From contig NC_091053.1 of NCBI RefSeq assembly GCF_963966145.1, positions 17,422,001 to 17,486,000 on the forward strand: a stretch of DNA of 64,000 nucleotides, read 5' to 3'. The first letter of the stretch is position 1, and each line of letters starts with the position of its first letter. Source of the stretch: Tenebrio molitor (taxonomy: Eukaryota > Arthropoda > Insecta > Coleoptera > Tenebrionidae). The notes under the pieces are model-generated. The model did no database searches, had not been told where the DNA came from, and saw only the letters and a list, made by a program, of their open reading frames with translations. This document shows positions 22,224 through 34,300 of this stretch, in pieces. Made by a program: the position numbers and the translations under genes.

Positions 22224-22655
22224 TTACCGGCGTCTCGCTTCCGCATTTTGACTTTGTTGTGTATTATGTTCTGTGTCAATGTTAAGGAACTTCCTCACGA
22301 TGTGACATAAGTATAATAATATACCTTTTTGAATTTCAACTACCAATGTGTTCTCTAAATCCAGAATTTTTAAATTTTTAAAAAGAGATTGCGGTACTAT
22401 TCCCGTTGCTGAAATTACAAGTGGTAAATTCGAAATTTTTTCTAAACACCAAAGATTTCCCATAGCAACGGAGAGCTTTAAATATTTATTAATTTTTGTG
22501 TTATATGTCTGTGTTATATTATGTGAATTTGGAACAGCTATATCTAAAAGATATGCTTGCTTTTGTTGTTTATTTAAAATTATAATGTATGGTCTGTTAT
22601 GCTTAATATGAATGTCAGTTAAAATTGTTCTATCAAAATATAACTTGTAACTGTC
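22224..22655 (-). pseudogene. LINE ORF2 C-terminal fragment
   Basis: Minus-strand open stretch with LYFDRTILTD, NRPYIIILNKQQKQAYLLD, IAVPNSHNI, INKYLKLSV, KISNLPLVISATGIVPQSL and LYLCHIVRKFLNI. This ordered pattern is characteristic of the region downstream of the reverse transcriptase in a common class of invertebrate LINEs. It is open for about 140 codons, but the RT itself is not present next to it. Confidence 0.7.
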
Positions 22656-22739
22656 ATATTAAAATTAATGTAAAATTATATGAATGATAAACAAAACATT
22701 TCAAGGTAATCTAATGTAATACATTTTTTGTTTTGAAAT

Positions 22740-23078
22740 AAAGACAGTAAAGTCATATGAAACGATTTTTTGGTTAATCAGTTTACAAGTAAAATTTAGT
22801 AATGACAGTTTTTGAACTGAAAACTTCTTTAAGCGCACTACATACATTTTATTCCCGGGCAGTGAATTAGTTTCATACGACACGGTAAAATCGTAACGCA
22901 CCACAAGCGAAAATCGTCCGCAGAACGACATGGTAACCTAAAATCGTGGGAGTCGAGATTTTTTGCGGAGCGAGCGAAAAACAATCAACTGTGCGTCACT
23001 TGTCATTTTTCAATTTTTAGTGATAATTGTGTTGTGACCTGACTGACCTCAGTGCAGAGCTGCAGGAGTAATTGTATA
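22740..23078. repeat. Duplicated block, copy 1 (partner 36390-36675)
   Basis: Starting around GCGCACTACATACATTTTAT and running through GTGACCTGACTGACCTCAGT, this block recurs at 36390-36675 with few changes. Together with 26810-27260 (partner 38855-39255) it marks a partially duplicated chromosomal segment. Confidence 0.85.
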
Positions 23079-23251
23079 TACAGGATATTTCACGAGTGAT
23101 AATGAGCCTAACGTAATTTAAAATGCAACCCACACTAATTTCCGAAAAAAGCTGGCTACTGACATTAAAATGTCCGGCTTTTTTTGAAAATGTATTGTGG
23201 GTTGAATTTATTATTCCGTCAGGCTCATTATCACTCGTGAAATACCCTGTA
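23079..23251. mobile_element. MITE, TACAGGATATTTCACGAG family, copy 1
   Basis: The left end TACAGGATATTTCACGAGTG and the right end, its inverted version ending CCCTGTA, bracket 173 bp. Other copies lie at 37992-38165 and 51126-51536. Confidence 0.85.
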
Positions 23252-23265
23252 TAGTTTTATATAAT

Positions 23266-24880
23266 ATAAACGATAAAGACACGACAAATATTGTAAGTGA
23301 CATCATCAAAGCTGTGAAGAAAATTAGGGCCAATAATGTTGGTGGTCCAAATAATATACCTGCGTTTTTGGTTGTTGATTCTATTCGTTGTGTGTTAACT
23401 CCGTTACGGCATGTATTTAATTTAATGTTAAGTACGTCTGTCTACCCGTTAATGTGGAAACTGTATTCAAATCTGGTGAAAAAAAAACACATTAAAAATT
23501 ACCGACCCGTCGCACTTTTATGTAACTTATGGAAAAATTATTTGAATATATTTCTGCTAATGTTATGTACTCTCATGTAAATCACAAAATTGTACCAGAA
23601 TAGCATGGTTTCATAAAAGGCCGATCCAGTGATCCACAGTAACCAACTTAGTGGATTTTACTCAGTTTGTTTCAAAGGCATTAGATAAACGATTACAAAT
23701 GGACGTAATTTATACCGATCTGTCTAAAGCTTTCGATCGTGTAAATCACAGTATTCTGTTAAGTAAATTGAGAACGTTTGGACTATGTGATAAATTAATA
23801 ATGTTGGTGAAAGCACTTTTAATTGGCAGAGCACAATTTGTTGAGTATGCTGGTTTTAAATCTAACACTTATGATACTATTAGTGGGGTTACTCAAGGTT
23901 CTAATTTGGGACCTCTACTTTTACTACTGTTTTATAATGATGTGGTGAAAGACATCAACTGCAAAGTGTTTATCTATGCCGATGACTTGAAAATAGCGAA
24001 AATAATATGTAACACGGGTGACTGCTTGGATCTGCAAGATAGCATAGATAAGTTATATTCATGGTGTTCACTTAACAAATTACAGCTGAATATTGATAAA
24101 TGTAAAAAAATTAGCTTCACTAGGAAAACCGAAGTTATTAGTTTTAATTTTAACGTTAATGGCTCTTTGCTTGCTCGATGTAATGAAATTTCAGACTTAG
24201 GGGTAATTATGGACACGGGTTTGACTTTTGCTCCTCATATGAGGTCTGTTGTAAATAAAGCATTGAAAATGTTAGGCTTTATTTTTAGAAACACCAGTGA
24301 TTTTACAAACACAATATCTATAAAGTCACTTTTTTATGCATTTGTTCGCTCTAAATTAGAATATTGTTCCGTTGTTTGGATGCCATATAACCAAGTGTAT
24401 ATCAGCTTGCTGGAGAAGATACAAAGAAAGTTTGCAAAATACATGTATTTCAAGATACACGGTCATTATCCAATGCAACATTGTGATGAGAGTATCCTTT
24501 TAAAATCTGTAGAATTGAACTCTTTGCTATCTAGAAGAAATTTGAACTGTTTAAGTTTTTTACAAAAGCTGTTAATTGGTATTGTGGATTGTCCATCGCT
24601 TTTAAACCAAATTAAAATTGCTCTACCTCGAATAGGAAGTAGGAGTCCTGCCACGTTTTATTACGATATACCCTCCACTTTTCACCATTTTAATTCACCA
24701 CTTTTGACATGCTTGAAACTGTATAATATTCTGTATCGTAATGATCCTGATCTTGACATATTCCATTTACAGTCATTTAAAAGAACAATCAAGTTGAAAA
24801 TTATGTCAAAGTTTACAGATTATTGCGCACCTGTATTTTTATATTTTTCGGTTTTTTTTCTTTCTTTTTATTTACTGATA
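23266..24880 (+). pseudogene. LINE reverse transcriptase, 3' part, cut by a Tc1 element
   Basis: Non-LTR retrotransposon ORF2. Blocks in order: IIKAVKKIRANNVGGPNNIP, NYRPVALLCN, a frameshifted and stop-containing gap (about 23580-23650), VIYTDLSKAFDRVNH, SGVTQGSNLGPLLLLLFYND, the catalytic FIYADDLKIAK near 23970, then CSLNKLQLNIDKCK and the long C-terminal region. The 441-codon frame from 23651 appears intact through the thumb. Its last codons (from about 24881) read into the inserted Tc1 element, so the true LINE 3' end lies beyond 26708. The endonuclease domain is missing. The block GVTQGSNLGP replaces the usual G-V-P-Q. Confidence 0.88.
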
Positions 24881-25026
24881 GACTCACCGGCACAAAATTC
24901 CATCCATCCAATATTTTTATCAAATCTTTTTTTTATGAGCACATCCTATCAAACGTACGTTGTATATTTGATATAGCAAGTGTAAACAGTGTTCAGTTAC
25001 TATTTCATTGAAGACAAGCAAAACAT

Positions 25027-25321
25027 TTTTTTTGTTCGACACTGTCAGAATTTGAGAATTTTCTCCTATGTGAACGGATTTTGATAAATGTCACAACTTG
25101 TCAAAACGAAACGTTAAGCTAATTTTAAAGGTTTTAAGCGATTTGGAGCCTTTAAGGGGCTCGTCGAACAAAAAAACGTTGTATTCAACTCGTTCGTGTG
25201 TAAATTGGGCCTTTTTTGGCACTCGTGGGCCTTTAAAACGCTCGTTTCACTCGAGTTTTAAAATAGCCCACGCGTGCCAAAAAAGGCCCAATTTACACAG
25301 AAACTCGTCAAATAAACTACT
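25027..25321. repeat. Foldback family B, copy 2 (inside the Tc1 element)
   Basis: Matches 17757-18052. The central stem GGCCTTTTTTGGCACTCGTG pairs with CACGCGTGCCAAAAAAGGCC across a loop containing TTTCACTCGAG. It lies upstream of the transposase ATG and could affect its expression. Confidence 0.85.
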
Positions 25322-25463
25322 ATTATATTCCAAGTCTGAATGAATTTTAACAGTTTTTGAGGATTTTCTACATATTGTTCTTTCGTATTTTTTTCCACAC
25401 TTTGTGCAGCACTGTTCACGACTGTGTTGAAAACAAGTAAATTAGTATTCGTAAAACTAAAAT

Positions 25464-26492
25464 ATGGGTTTAACTCCATCCGATACTGCCGGAGCTATTG
25501 CTTTAATTAAAGATCGACAGTCGAAGTATTACGTGGCTCGCGTTCTTGGTGTTTCAACATGTAGTATCCAAAGAGCTGTTAATCGATTTCCAGAAACCAA
25601 AGGCTATACCAGAAGAGTTGGGCCAGGAAGAAAAAGGTCAACAACTGACCACGATGATCACTTTCTTACTTTAACGATCCTGAGAAACAGGGACACTACT
25701 GCAGTTAGAGCACGAAACGAACTGCAGGAGGTACGGAGTGTTGCAGTAAGTGAACGAACCGTAAGAAAAAGGTTAGAGGAACACGGTTTAAGTGCAAGAA
25801 CACTCGCACATTGCCTACTGTTGATCAGGGAATACCGAGTAGCGAGGCTTCTCATTGCTCACGAACATCGAAACTGGGGAATTGAAGAATGGGGTCGAAT
25901 TCTTTTTACTGACGAGTCAAAATTTTGCCTCAGATCTATAGATGGCCGTCAAAGAGTATGGCGTAGCACTGGCCAAAGGGTTGCTCGGTGCAATTTTGTG
26001 CCAGGGATCAGTTTTGGTAGTGGTTCAATCATGGTATGGGGTGGAATTAGTATGGAAGCTCGCACCGAATTAGTGGTGGTAAATGGAGGGGCAATGACAG
26101 CAAACAGGTACATTAGGGACATCCTGGAACCACATGTTGTGCCCTTTGCCCCATTTATTGGTAATGACTCCATTCTAATGCACGATAATGCCCGTCCACA
26201 CATTGCTCAAATCGTAAATGAGTATTTGGACACAGTTGAAATCCACCATATGATTTGGCCTGCAAGAAGTCCCAATCTTAATCCAATCGAACATGTTTGG
26301 GACATGGTCGGAAGACCAGTTAAAGACCGAACACCTGCTGCTGCAAACTTGAGAGACCTAAGTGCAGCAGTCATTCAAGAATGCCAAGAAATAGACCAAG
26401 CTGTCATTCAGGACCTTTTTGAAGGAATGCCAAGACGAATGGAAGCTGTAATTCAAGCTAGAGGAGGCAATATACGATTAATGAGTTTTTAG
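25464..26492 (+). CDS. Tc1-like transposase, DD34E, intact
   Basis: A 342-residue cut-and-paste transposase of normal length. The N-terminus has paired helix-turn-helix domains (VARVLGVSTCSIQRAVNRF; RTVRKRLEEHGL), with the AT-hook/GRPR-like basic link GPGRKRS between them. Catalytic residues: Asp in LFTDESKF, Asp in LMHDNARPH, and Glu in LNPIEHVWD, with 34 residues between the second Asp and Glu, the Tc1 spacing. No stops or frameshifts. AATAAA at 26551-26556 is a plausible polyadenylation signal. The combination of an intact frame and well-preserved TIRs implies recent activity. It is transcribed in the same direction as the LINE it interrupts. Confidence 0.93.
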   Translation: MGLTPSDTAGAIALIKDRQSKYYVARVLGVSTCSIQRAVNRFPETKGYTRRVGPGRKRSTTDHDDHFLTLTILRNRDTTAVRARNELQEVRSVAVSERTVRKRLEEHGLSARTLAHCLLLIREYRVARLLIAHEHRNWGIEEWGRILFTDESKFCLRSIDGRQRVWRSTGQRVARCNFVPGISFGSGSIMVWGGISMEARTELVVVNGGAMTANRYIRDILEPHVVPFAPFIGNDSILMHDNARPHIAQIVNEYLDTVEIHHMIWPARSPNLNPIEHVWDMVGRPVKDRTPAAANLRDLSAAVIQECQEIDQAVIQDLFEGMPRRMEAVIQARGGNIRLMSF

Positions 26493-26809
26493 TTTATTAC
26501 ATTTCGTGTTAAATTTTTAAGAGGTTTTGTATTATTTTTGTTATTAGAGAAATAAAATGTGAGTTTTGGTATAATTACGTTAAAATTGAGTTACAATCCT
26601 TCCAAACTCATCAATTAACCAAAAATTAAATATGGTAAATAAAATTAAACTTAATTAAAAAAGTTAATTCAAATAATGCACATGGATCGAACTTTGTGCC
26701 GGTGAGTGTATATATTGTATTCGCTCGATATTATAAGTAATATGTATGTACTGTCCATTATAGACAAATAATGTCTGTTGGAATAAATAATTTACAGATG
26801 GATGTAGGA

Positions 26810-27260
26810 TTTAATACGTAATTCTCAATTATATGGCTTCAACAATTCACCTACTGGAAAAATTTGTGTAGCAAAATTTGAAGAAGAAAATGAACAAATT
26901 ATCATAATACAGGGTATTAGTATTGCTATGAAAACTTGTGTTGTGTTCAATGTCATCGTCAAGAAAATAAAACTTAAACATCCAAACCTAACCTCACAAA
27001 TTTTGCTAGAGTGTACCTCTAAAAGCGGACGTATTTGCAGTTTCTATTGAAAAATACAAATTTTTTATGTTTATTTAAAAACAGCATTGGATTTAAATAC
27101 ATAATAAGTACTAATTATTTATGCATTGCTCCTTATTCCTCCAAGTCATTCATAATGATATATTTTTTTATAGAATAGGTACATATTACTTAAAATCAGT
27201 AACGAGCATCATAGAAGTTTTCACTTCTGTCGTGCGGTCTTAAGCACACCCTTTTTTTTT
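26810..27260. repeat. Duplicated block, copy 1 (partner 38855-39255)
   Basis: Begins GGATTTAATACGTAATTCTC and runs through AGTTTTCACTTCTGTCGTGC. The partner at 38855-39255 lacks a few short segments. No gene inside. Confidence 0.85.
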
Positions 27261-28271
27261 TTGAACATTTTTTGTTAGACAAAAGAACAATTCAACTTGC
27301 AAATATTTCGTCTCATTTATTGAACGTTATCAGTGCTAGAATTGGTATATCACGTTTGTTATAGTTTAATTACTACGAAACGAGGTTTAGGAATAATAAA
27401 ATAAAACTGAATAAATTAAATGGGCGTTAATGTGACCTTTTTTTTATTGCAGCAAAAAACAAGGGTTTTTTTTACTTTAAATTCATTTGAACAAGAACAA
27501 TTCTCGGTGACAAAAACTTAAAATGAATAACTTCCCCAAAAGGCACCCGGCTCTCTGCGGCGATCACTCAAACTACACTTTTAAACAGCAGGTCGTGCAG
27601 GCAGGTTTAATGCAGGAGGTCGTGATCTTTTTAAATTCGAACAGAAATCTATGTATTGTGCGTCGAAGCTCGTTCAGATGACGCTGCAAACGCAACACCT
27701 AAATCAAGTGTCCCGACGGGACCAACATAAAGATTATTTGAAGCACTTTTCACGATTGATTTATCAATAATTGCACGAAATATTTAATAATTAAATTATC
27801 CTTATTAAAAAGGGCTCGAAAAAAGCGAAATAACGAAATTAGTACCCAATATTTAACCGGTGCCAGTGTGGTGTAACACGAGTCGCCCATGTGTACGGAT
27901 GAAAGATGTCAAACTCTAAATAGCAAGATGGCAAGATTTGAAAATTGTAAATTTCAAAATTGTCATTTTACTGTAACTGCAGCAAAAGAAAATAAATGAG
28001 TTCACGGTTGATTTTTTTTGTGATGGCCCAGTTGGCGACCTCGACTTCGTCTCGGTCTTCAATCTTAGCACAAAAGTCTCACTTCTACTCTTAATGATAT
28101 AATCTATTATAATGGACGACTCTGAAAAATGTTTCACACAGACTGCCGAATGTTTTTGTAAATGATTCCCTATGAATGAATTTAAGATTTAAATCCCTTT
28201 TTGTTTGATTTCATTATCTTCGGGAAAAGAAAACAGAGTCATGTATGCACTCGAGGTTCCGACATTGGTAT
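27261..28271. other. Intergenic, no gene seen
   Basis: No supportable gene. About 27958-27999 (ATTGTCATTTTACTGTAAC then GCAGCAAAAGAAAATAAA) recurs at about 36346-36383, a short dispersed repeat. Confidence 0.35.
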
Positions 28272-28676
28272 GTACTATTACGATCATAAAATTTTGGACA
28301 TCAAACTTCTGTCACATTAAAAAAATTACTCTAAATCATGCTTTATTGAAACTGTCACATGAAAGATGAAATTGTTGTCAATTTGACACCGGTTTAAAAT
28401 ATAATTTTTTTAATATGCGAGTACATTTGGGTATTTGTTTTATATTTTTTATTAATTAAAACCTCGTTCTATTCCATTTGTCTGATTTTTACAACTTTTT
28501 GAATATTTTCTCGGTAAATCAGACATTCACATTTTCAAAATTGACACAATCAAAATTGAGGTTATTAATTGTGTTAAATGTTAATTAATGATAATATTAA
28601 TTAACATAAGGGTCGTTTTAGAATGTATGACAGCACGATGACATTAGTGTCCAAAATTTTTTGATCGCAATAGTAC
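28272..28676. mobile_element. MITE with GTACTATTACGATCA ends, about 405 bp
   Basis: The left GTACTATTACGATCATAAAA...TTTTGGACA and the right end (inverted GTACTATTGCGATCAAAAAA) match at 27 of 29 positions by eye. No coding capacity. Confidence 0.75.
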
Positions 28677-28696
28677 TTGCGTAAATAATAAAATAA

Positions 28697-28766
28697 AATA
28701 AATGTTGCGTACTTATCTAATTGTTCCAGCAATCTGGAACAATTAGATAAGTACGCAACATTTATT
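28697..28766. repeat. Perfect hairpin, 33-bp arms, 4-nt loop
   Basis: Left arm 28697-28729, loop CAAT, right arm 28734-28766, with no mismatch seen. It contains TTGCGTACTTATCTAATTGT and its exact complement. Confidence 0.9.
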
Positions 28767-30049
28767 ATCCATAATGAAAAAGTTGAAGTTTATTTACTTA
28801 TTTACTCTTGAGATTTATTAAACTTGGGCTCTGATCACCAAAAACATCGTCTTTTTTCTAACTCAGGTTTACGGAGCCGCAGGCCTTTTTGTAGAGGGAA
28901 AGGAGAGGAGTTAATCAAACGAACACATTTGGAGCGTGAACGAAAGTGAACGAGCTTCGGCCAGCGTCACTTATTTATCGGAAAGTTGGAACCAAACGCG
29001 GCACGAATGGAGCTCGATAATTGACGGCCATTGAGAGATCAGAGTACGCAGAGCGCAACGGAGCCCGAGTGACAACCAATAAAAGCATTCGTGTTTTAAC
29101 GTTTACGAATTATCGCGCGTTCAAATGAAATCCTGGGCTGGGAAGACGTTGGAAACCGTCAATTGTTGTGCTTTTTTAAAGCGTAGATTAATTGGAGCAT
29201 GTTGACAGCTAACCTAAAATTTAGAGCCAAAAAAAATCTTTCTTTCTTTTTACATTAAAAATAGAATAACTTAATGATTCCTATTCTCGAAGCAAATAGC
29301 AAAGGGCTGAAAACAAACATGTTCAATTAGGTATGTCCCGATTAAACATAAACTAAAGTGCGGTCGCTGAACAGATGGAGTAATAAAAAAAGGGATGTGG
29401 TGGTAGTTGCGCAGAACGATATAAGCCGAAGCCTGTTTCACAATGAGTCAGGTTCTTTGCCATTTATCATCAGAGATCGGATTCAAATAGGCGTTAGGTA
29501 GGAAGCGGAGAATCAGTTCCTAATATAATTGCATGCAAAAACGCTAACCAAGTAGCCCAAGTACAAATCGCTCACAATTGATGTGGTGTCATATTATAAA
29601 TACAATCAGCGCACGGAATAATGCTAGTTAATCCGACTTGCGATGGTGTTTATTGCTGAACAGGTCGACTGTATGGTTTTTGCCGAGTTTTTGTTCCGTT
29701 TTTATTCACGTGAGACGGAAGCAATGTCCGGTGGCGTCCCAAGTGTTTAGAGAATTTATTTGAATAAAATTCGATAAGGTTGTAAAGTAAAAAACAAATT
29801 ATCAAATAATAATGGAAACAATATTCAAACCATAAGACGCCAGGTAATCTGTCGAGTCTTGTCCTATTGGGGACAAATTACTTTGGTCGTCAAAGTCAGT
29901 TGACTGACATAAATTTGTAAAGCAAGCATTAGGACGGTTAACCTTATTTTTGATTACTGTCAACCACTGTCACTGTCAAACTCATCTTTGCAAAATGTTA
30001 AATACCGAAAAATGGACAACTGAAGGAGATATTCCAAGGAGGAAAAATT
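28767..30049. other. Intergenic, no gene seen
   Basis: Locally less AT-rich (about 28860-29160), but no ORF, splice pattern or repeat that I can defend. Confidence 0.35.
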
Positions 30050-30079
30050 GAAAAGGTTTCCACAAGGCAATTTGGCCCA

Positions 30080-31100
30080 TGGACAATCCCCCAGAATCAA
30101 GGGAGATGATTCTAATGATTCTTAAAATGAGGTTTTGTATAACTCTTTGCTTAATTTCTTCTCAAACTTGAGTTAGATCCAAAGACAGCTGATGAAGAGT
30201 TGTTGGTGGATTTGGTAACCTTCTATCTCTTTTATCTGTAGGATCCCACAATTACTCGATGAGGTTTAGGTCTAAACTCCTTCCTGGCCATTACATTTGC
30301 CCAATTTTGACCTCACGGAAATAATGCTTCACTATTCCCGCAACGTCCGGTCGACCATTATCATGCATAACAATAAAGTCATCCCAATAAATAGTCGCAA
30401 TGGGACAATATGAGGTTCCAGAATATTAGCAATGTACATCGCCGCATTTCGGTTTCCTCTTTCTAGCACCATCAACTCTGTGCGAGCGTCGAAAGTGACA
30501 CCTGCTCAAACCATAACGGAACCTCTTCCAAAATTGACTTTCGGGATAATGTTACATTGAACATATCGCTCTCCTCACCCGCGCACATCTGTGACTGTGA
30601 TCCAGGCAAAACCTGGACGCGTCAGAGAACATTACTAACCTCCATTGATCCAATTCCCAATCAACGTGATTTTGAGCAAACAGCAATCGTACTCTTCGGC
30701 GAACTGCTGTCAACTGTGGGCCCCTTGCTGGTATCCTGGGTCTTAAATCGTGTTCAGCAAGTCTTCTTCTGACAGTATGTGCATTAATTTGGAACGGATA
30801 TCTTCCTAAAGTCATAACTTGCAAAGCTGGAGCAGTCAGAGTCCTGTGTCTCAACGACTGTAAAAGCAGAAAACGATCCCGTTGAGCTGTTGTTGTTCGT
30901 CTGCGTCCTTGTCCAGGTCTTCTAGACTACGAGTATTCTCCTGTCTCGTGGAAACGATGCAAAACTCTAGATACCGTTGACTGGTGCAGATCAAGACCAT
31001 TTGCAATATCTTGTTGATTAATACCGTCTTCGACTAGTACAACAATTTGTGCACATCGTTCGGCTGTTGTATGTCAACTTAAACGTTCGAAGGGATTCAT
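30080..31100 (-). pseudogene. Dead Tc1-like transposase
   Basis: On the minus strand a start at 31100 (MNPFERLS, then stop) leads into an HTH region (CAQIVVLVEDGINQQDIANG, then DLHQSTVSRVLHRF). Next come TVRRRLAEHDL, W-R-L-V-M-F-S-D-A-S-R-F (first Asp block), VMHDNGRP (second Asp) and DLNLIE followed by a stop (Glu block). Several nonsense codons and frameshifts are present. A terminus GGCGGGCAGTGTA at about 31243-31255 looks like one inverted terminal repeat; its partner was not found at the other end. A different subfamily from the intact 25.5-kb transposase. Confidence 0.85.
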
Positions 31101-31629
31101 TTTCGAAATTTATGACTGAAGGAACCAAAACTTCTGACTAACCGTCTCTCAAATCCACAATCAAAATGCTTTACGAAATTGACCAATAACACTAATACAG
31201 ACTTTTCATAATAAACAACTTTAGAAGTTTATGCGATAATTTTGGCGGGCAGTGTATTTATTTATTTTTATTCTGGTAGAGAATTTTTTTCTGATTTCAA
31301 TGATGTCTTACACGTTGATTTTTGTGCAATAAAAATTCAAGAAAATAAATAAACATTTTTTTTCAACGTCAAGTCTGAAAATGACATTTCCATCACTCAA
31401 TTTAGAGATGAAAGTAGGCGTTTGCATCACATGTGAGGAAAGTAAATCACTTCCCTCACTAGTGGGGAAAGTAAAAAAAAATTTTTATCCCCACTTAGGT
31501 ATGTATGTACATACTTTCTTTAAAATAACGTTTAAATATACATACATATACATTTGTAAGAATTCTTTATTAACAATTAGCACTTACGAAGATACTCAAC
31601 TTTTTTATCAGTATTATAGGAATTAAATG

Positions 31630-31842
31630 TACAGTCGATGGACAAATAAAACTGGGACAAAAATGACAATCACATAAGTCAAAATTTACAAATTTGCATC
31701 GTTTAATTACGGCTTTATCACAAATAGGTTAACTTTAGTATGACATATTATATATAAACTGACAAATATATTGACAATTCAATTGTCTGATTTACATAGC
31801 TTAAATTTTAAGTGTCCCAGTTTTATTTGTCCACTGACCGTA
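31630..31842. mobile_element. MITE, TACAGTCGATGGACAAATAA ends, 213 bp
   Basis: Left TACAGTCGATGGACAAATAA and right (inverted) TACGGTCAGTGGACAAATAA both continue into AACTGGGACA. TIRs are about 30 bp with three mismatches and TA at both ends. Confidence 0.85.
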
Positions 31843-33290
31843 CAATTTTTTACACGAATTAAAACTCCAAATGTTCCTGATTTTTTTTTCTAAATAACGT
31901 GTCGGTACAGAGCTTGACGTTGACGCCAAACTAGCGCTTCTTAACTTCGACTTCCTCGACTTCTCTTCGATGATTTTTTTCCTTCATTTGGTGTATTGTT
32001 GGTTGCCGCATTCCCTCGGGTGAAATTTTGCGGAAAAATACGAAACAAAAATAATGAGAAAAGAAATATTTACGGATCCTACGTTGTGTTTATTTTTTAT
32101 TTTGGTTTAATTAGGTTCTAACGAGAGGCCGTACCTTCGGAAGGTTTTTCCAAATAGAATTAAAACGATTGAGCACACTTCACTTAAATTTTATTTAACA
32201 AATAATCGAGTGTGGTGGTGTTTGGTCCCAACAAATTATAAAAATAAATAAATGAATTTAATAACAGAAGTTGGTGGAAATTTGACCCAAATGAAATTTG
32301 ACTCGCGGCCAACGAATTGAGATCTGACTCATGAATAAATGACTAAGCTGGGCGAATATACGAGTTTATGGCGCGAACAGCATTATGCGAGTTTGAGATG
32401 CGAACTATGTGATCCGATTTAGATTTGACTTGTTTCCCCAATTAAATTGAACCCGACGCGATACCCTGGAATCTCATAGATCACCCCGGTCTACTCCGGT
32501 GGTCGAAAATAAAAGGGAAAAAGGTTCTAACAGGGCCAAAGGGTACCTCTCTTCACGTGTCAGCTGGCCTAGTTTGGTCGCTGGCCCCCTTGGGGGTGAC
32601 GCGGCTAATTTTGTGCTCTTACGCCGGACCACAGCTTATTGAGTGCGACGGACACTGGCGGTAGCTTCCTGAACTCGAGAATCCAAGACATAAATAATGA
32701 ATGGAAATGTTTTATAATAATTGCATACTGGTTCCCCTTGACAAGAGCACGTTTCCCCAATCGGTAAATTCAAGAAGATCACATACGATAAAGAAATTAA
32801 TATAAGATTCTAAAGAGTCACGTGGTCATCAAAAGCTCAAAGAAAATAATATAATCTTTACTTTAGAACCATAAAGAACTAAATGCTGTTTCACTAATTA
32901 AATCGCGACTACAAATAAGGTACCTACAAGAATTAGAGAAATAATTTACCTTGTGAATGTAAAGAACGTGGTCACAAAATGGCTGCTGGAAGTACCGAAC
33001 GTACCTCCGGCTACTTTGGAGATCAAACCCCGAGTCAATCAAAAAAGCCTTGTTTCCCGTCCCGCAATCGGTTTTATCATTTCTGGCGCACCCCACTTTC
33101 GCAACCCCTACTTGACCAAAGTGACCAATCAGCTCGGTTCTACTTTACGCCGACCGCGACACCCTTTCGATATCTCTAGAACTTTTGAAATTACAGTTTC
33201 CGTTTTCCACCATTAATTTAAATGTTTAAATTTAGACTTTTGTAAGGACCAGACCGAATGTACATAATTTGTTGTTGAATTAGAACTCTG
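31843..33290. other. Intergenic, no gene seen
   Basis: A moderately GC-containing stretch at about 32440-32690 has no long frame and no match to another part of the window. No gene supported. Confidence 0.35.
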
Positions 33291-33440
33291 AAAAAGAACA
33301 CTAAATTACTGACTCTATACAATAATAAACCTCAACATCAAGAAACAACCACAATTAAAAATGGAACAAATAAAATTAAACAGGAATACTGAATTACCGA
33401 CTCTATACAGTAATCAAAATCAGCACCAAGAATTACACAG
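33291..33440. repeat. Degenerate two-copy repeat, about 100 bp
   Basis: TTACTGACTCTATACAATAA near 33305 recurs as TTACCGACTCTATACAGTAA near 33394, each followed by related AATTAAAAATG-type text. It grades into the 20-bp array that follows. Confidence 0.6.
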
Positions 33441-33575
33441 AATTAAAATGAAACAAACAGAATTAAAATGAAACAAACAGAATTAAAATGAAACAAACAG
33501 ATTTAAAATGAAACAAACAAAATTAAAATGAAACAAACATAATAAACATGAAACAAACAGAATTAAAATAGAACA
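33441..33575. repeat. 20-bp tandem repeat, about 6.75 copies
   Basis: Unit AATTAAAATGAAACAAACAG in exact 20-bp register from 33441, with single-base changes in units 4-7. A simple minisatellite. Confidence 0.95.
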
Positions 33576-34207
33576 AATTTGACCTTATTTTGAAACCTAA
33601 ATTGGGCTTGAAACGCTGTTACGCAAGTGCCATTTCATGCAACTAAGTTCCGTTGTTCTGCTACTTTTAAAAATTGTTCTACATTGGTTTGATTCCCCAA
33701 AACCGTTCTAATTAATAATTACTTCGTAAAATTCATTCTCTCTCTCTCACTCACACCTCTGATTTCTACGACTACCTGGCTTTACCGTTACCGTGTCGTC
33801 CGTGTTTTCTAGCGACTCCCTTTCTACTTTGCTTTGTTACTTTTCTAACTAAAAGTGCAAACGATTCTAGTTATTTTCTACGATAAAGCGCTCTGTTTCT
33901 AATTTGCAATTCTCGCCCTTTAATTACAAATATGCCAAAAATTTGAGAATGCTAAAAAAAGTAAATTAATCTAATGGACATTAATTTGGTGGTTCTCTCA
34001 ATTTGAAACCTGCTAACATCAAATTCATTAATTCAATTATTCCCTGATTTTAACTGGACCACCCAAATTGTCGAACATGTAATTTTTTGCAACGCTTCCT
34101 TTCCCCTGAACACTTGTTCCCCTTGGGCTATGTTTTGCCCCGGACGCGTACCTGCATTTTCAAAGAAAGGTTGGCAGATTTCACTTGAGGATGGCTATAT
34201 TCAGTTC
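33576..34207. other. Intergenic, no gene seen
   Basis: Contains a pyrimidine-rich CTCTCTCTCACTCACAC stretch near 33740. No gene. Confidence 0.35.
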
Positions 34208-34300
34208 TAAAGTGGTCAAGTCAATTGATCTGAGATAGGCAACCAAACTTACAGATACATTACGCGTATGTTCAGTAAAATAAAAAAACTCAGGGTAGAT
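34208..34300. repeat. Dispersed repeat, partner at 48550-48640
   Basis: Shares GTTCAGTTCTAAAGTGG, GAGATAGGCAACCAAACTTA and CGTATGTTCAGTAAAATAAA with the copy inside the hAT-like element. Confidence 0.8.

Larger units (their letters stand above)
24881..26708. mobile_element. Tc1-like element, full length with TIRs (1.83 kb)
   Basis: Termini GACTCACCGGCACAAA (24881) and, in inverse orientation, CACTCACCGGCACAAA (ending 26708) are flanked by TA on both sides (24879-24880 and 26709-26710). It carries an intact transposase gene and has itself received foldback family B in its 5' untranslated part (25027-25321). Confidence 0.88.

Noticed and set aside
22701..22931. Possible conserved protein shared with 36353-36574
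   Set aside because: The similarity is explained by duplicated non-coding repeat DNA; frames differ at the ends and hold no domain.
33441..33575. CRISPR-like short repeats
   Set aside because: Head-to-tail 20-bp minisatellite with no spacers, in a eukaryotic context.
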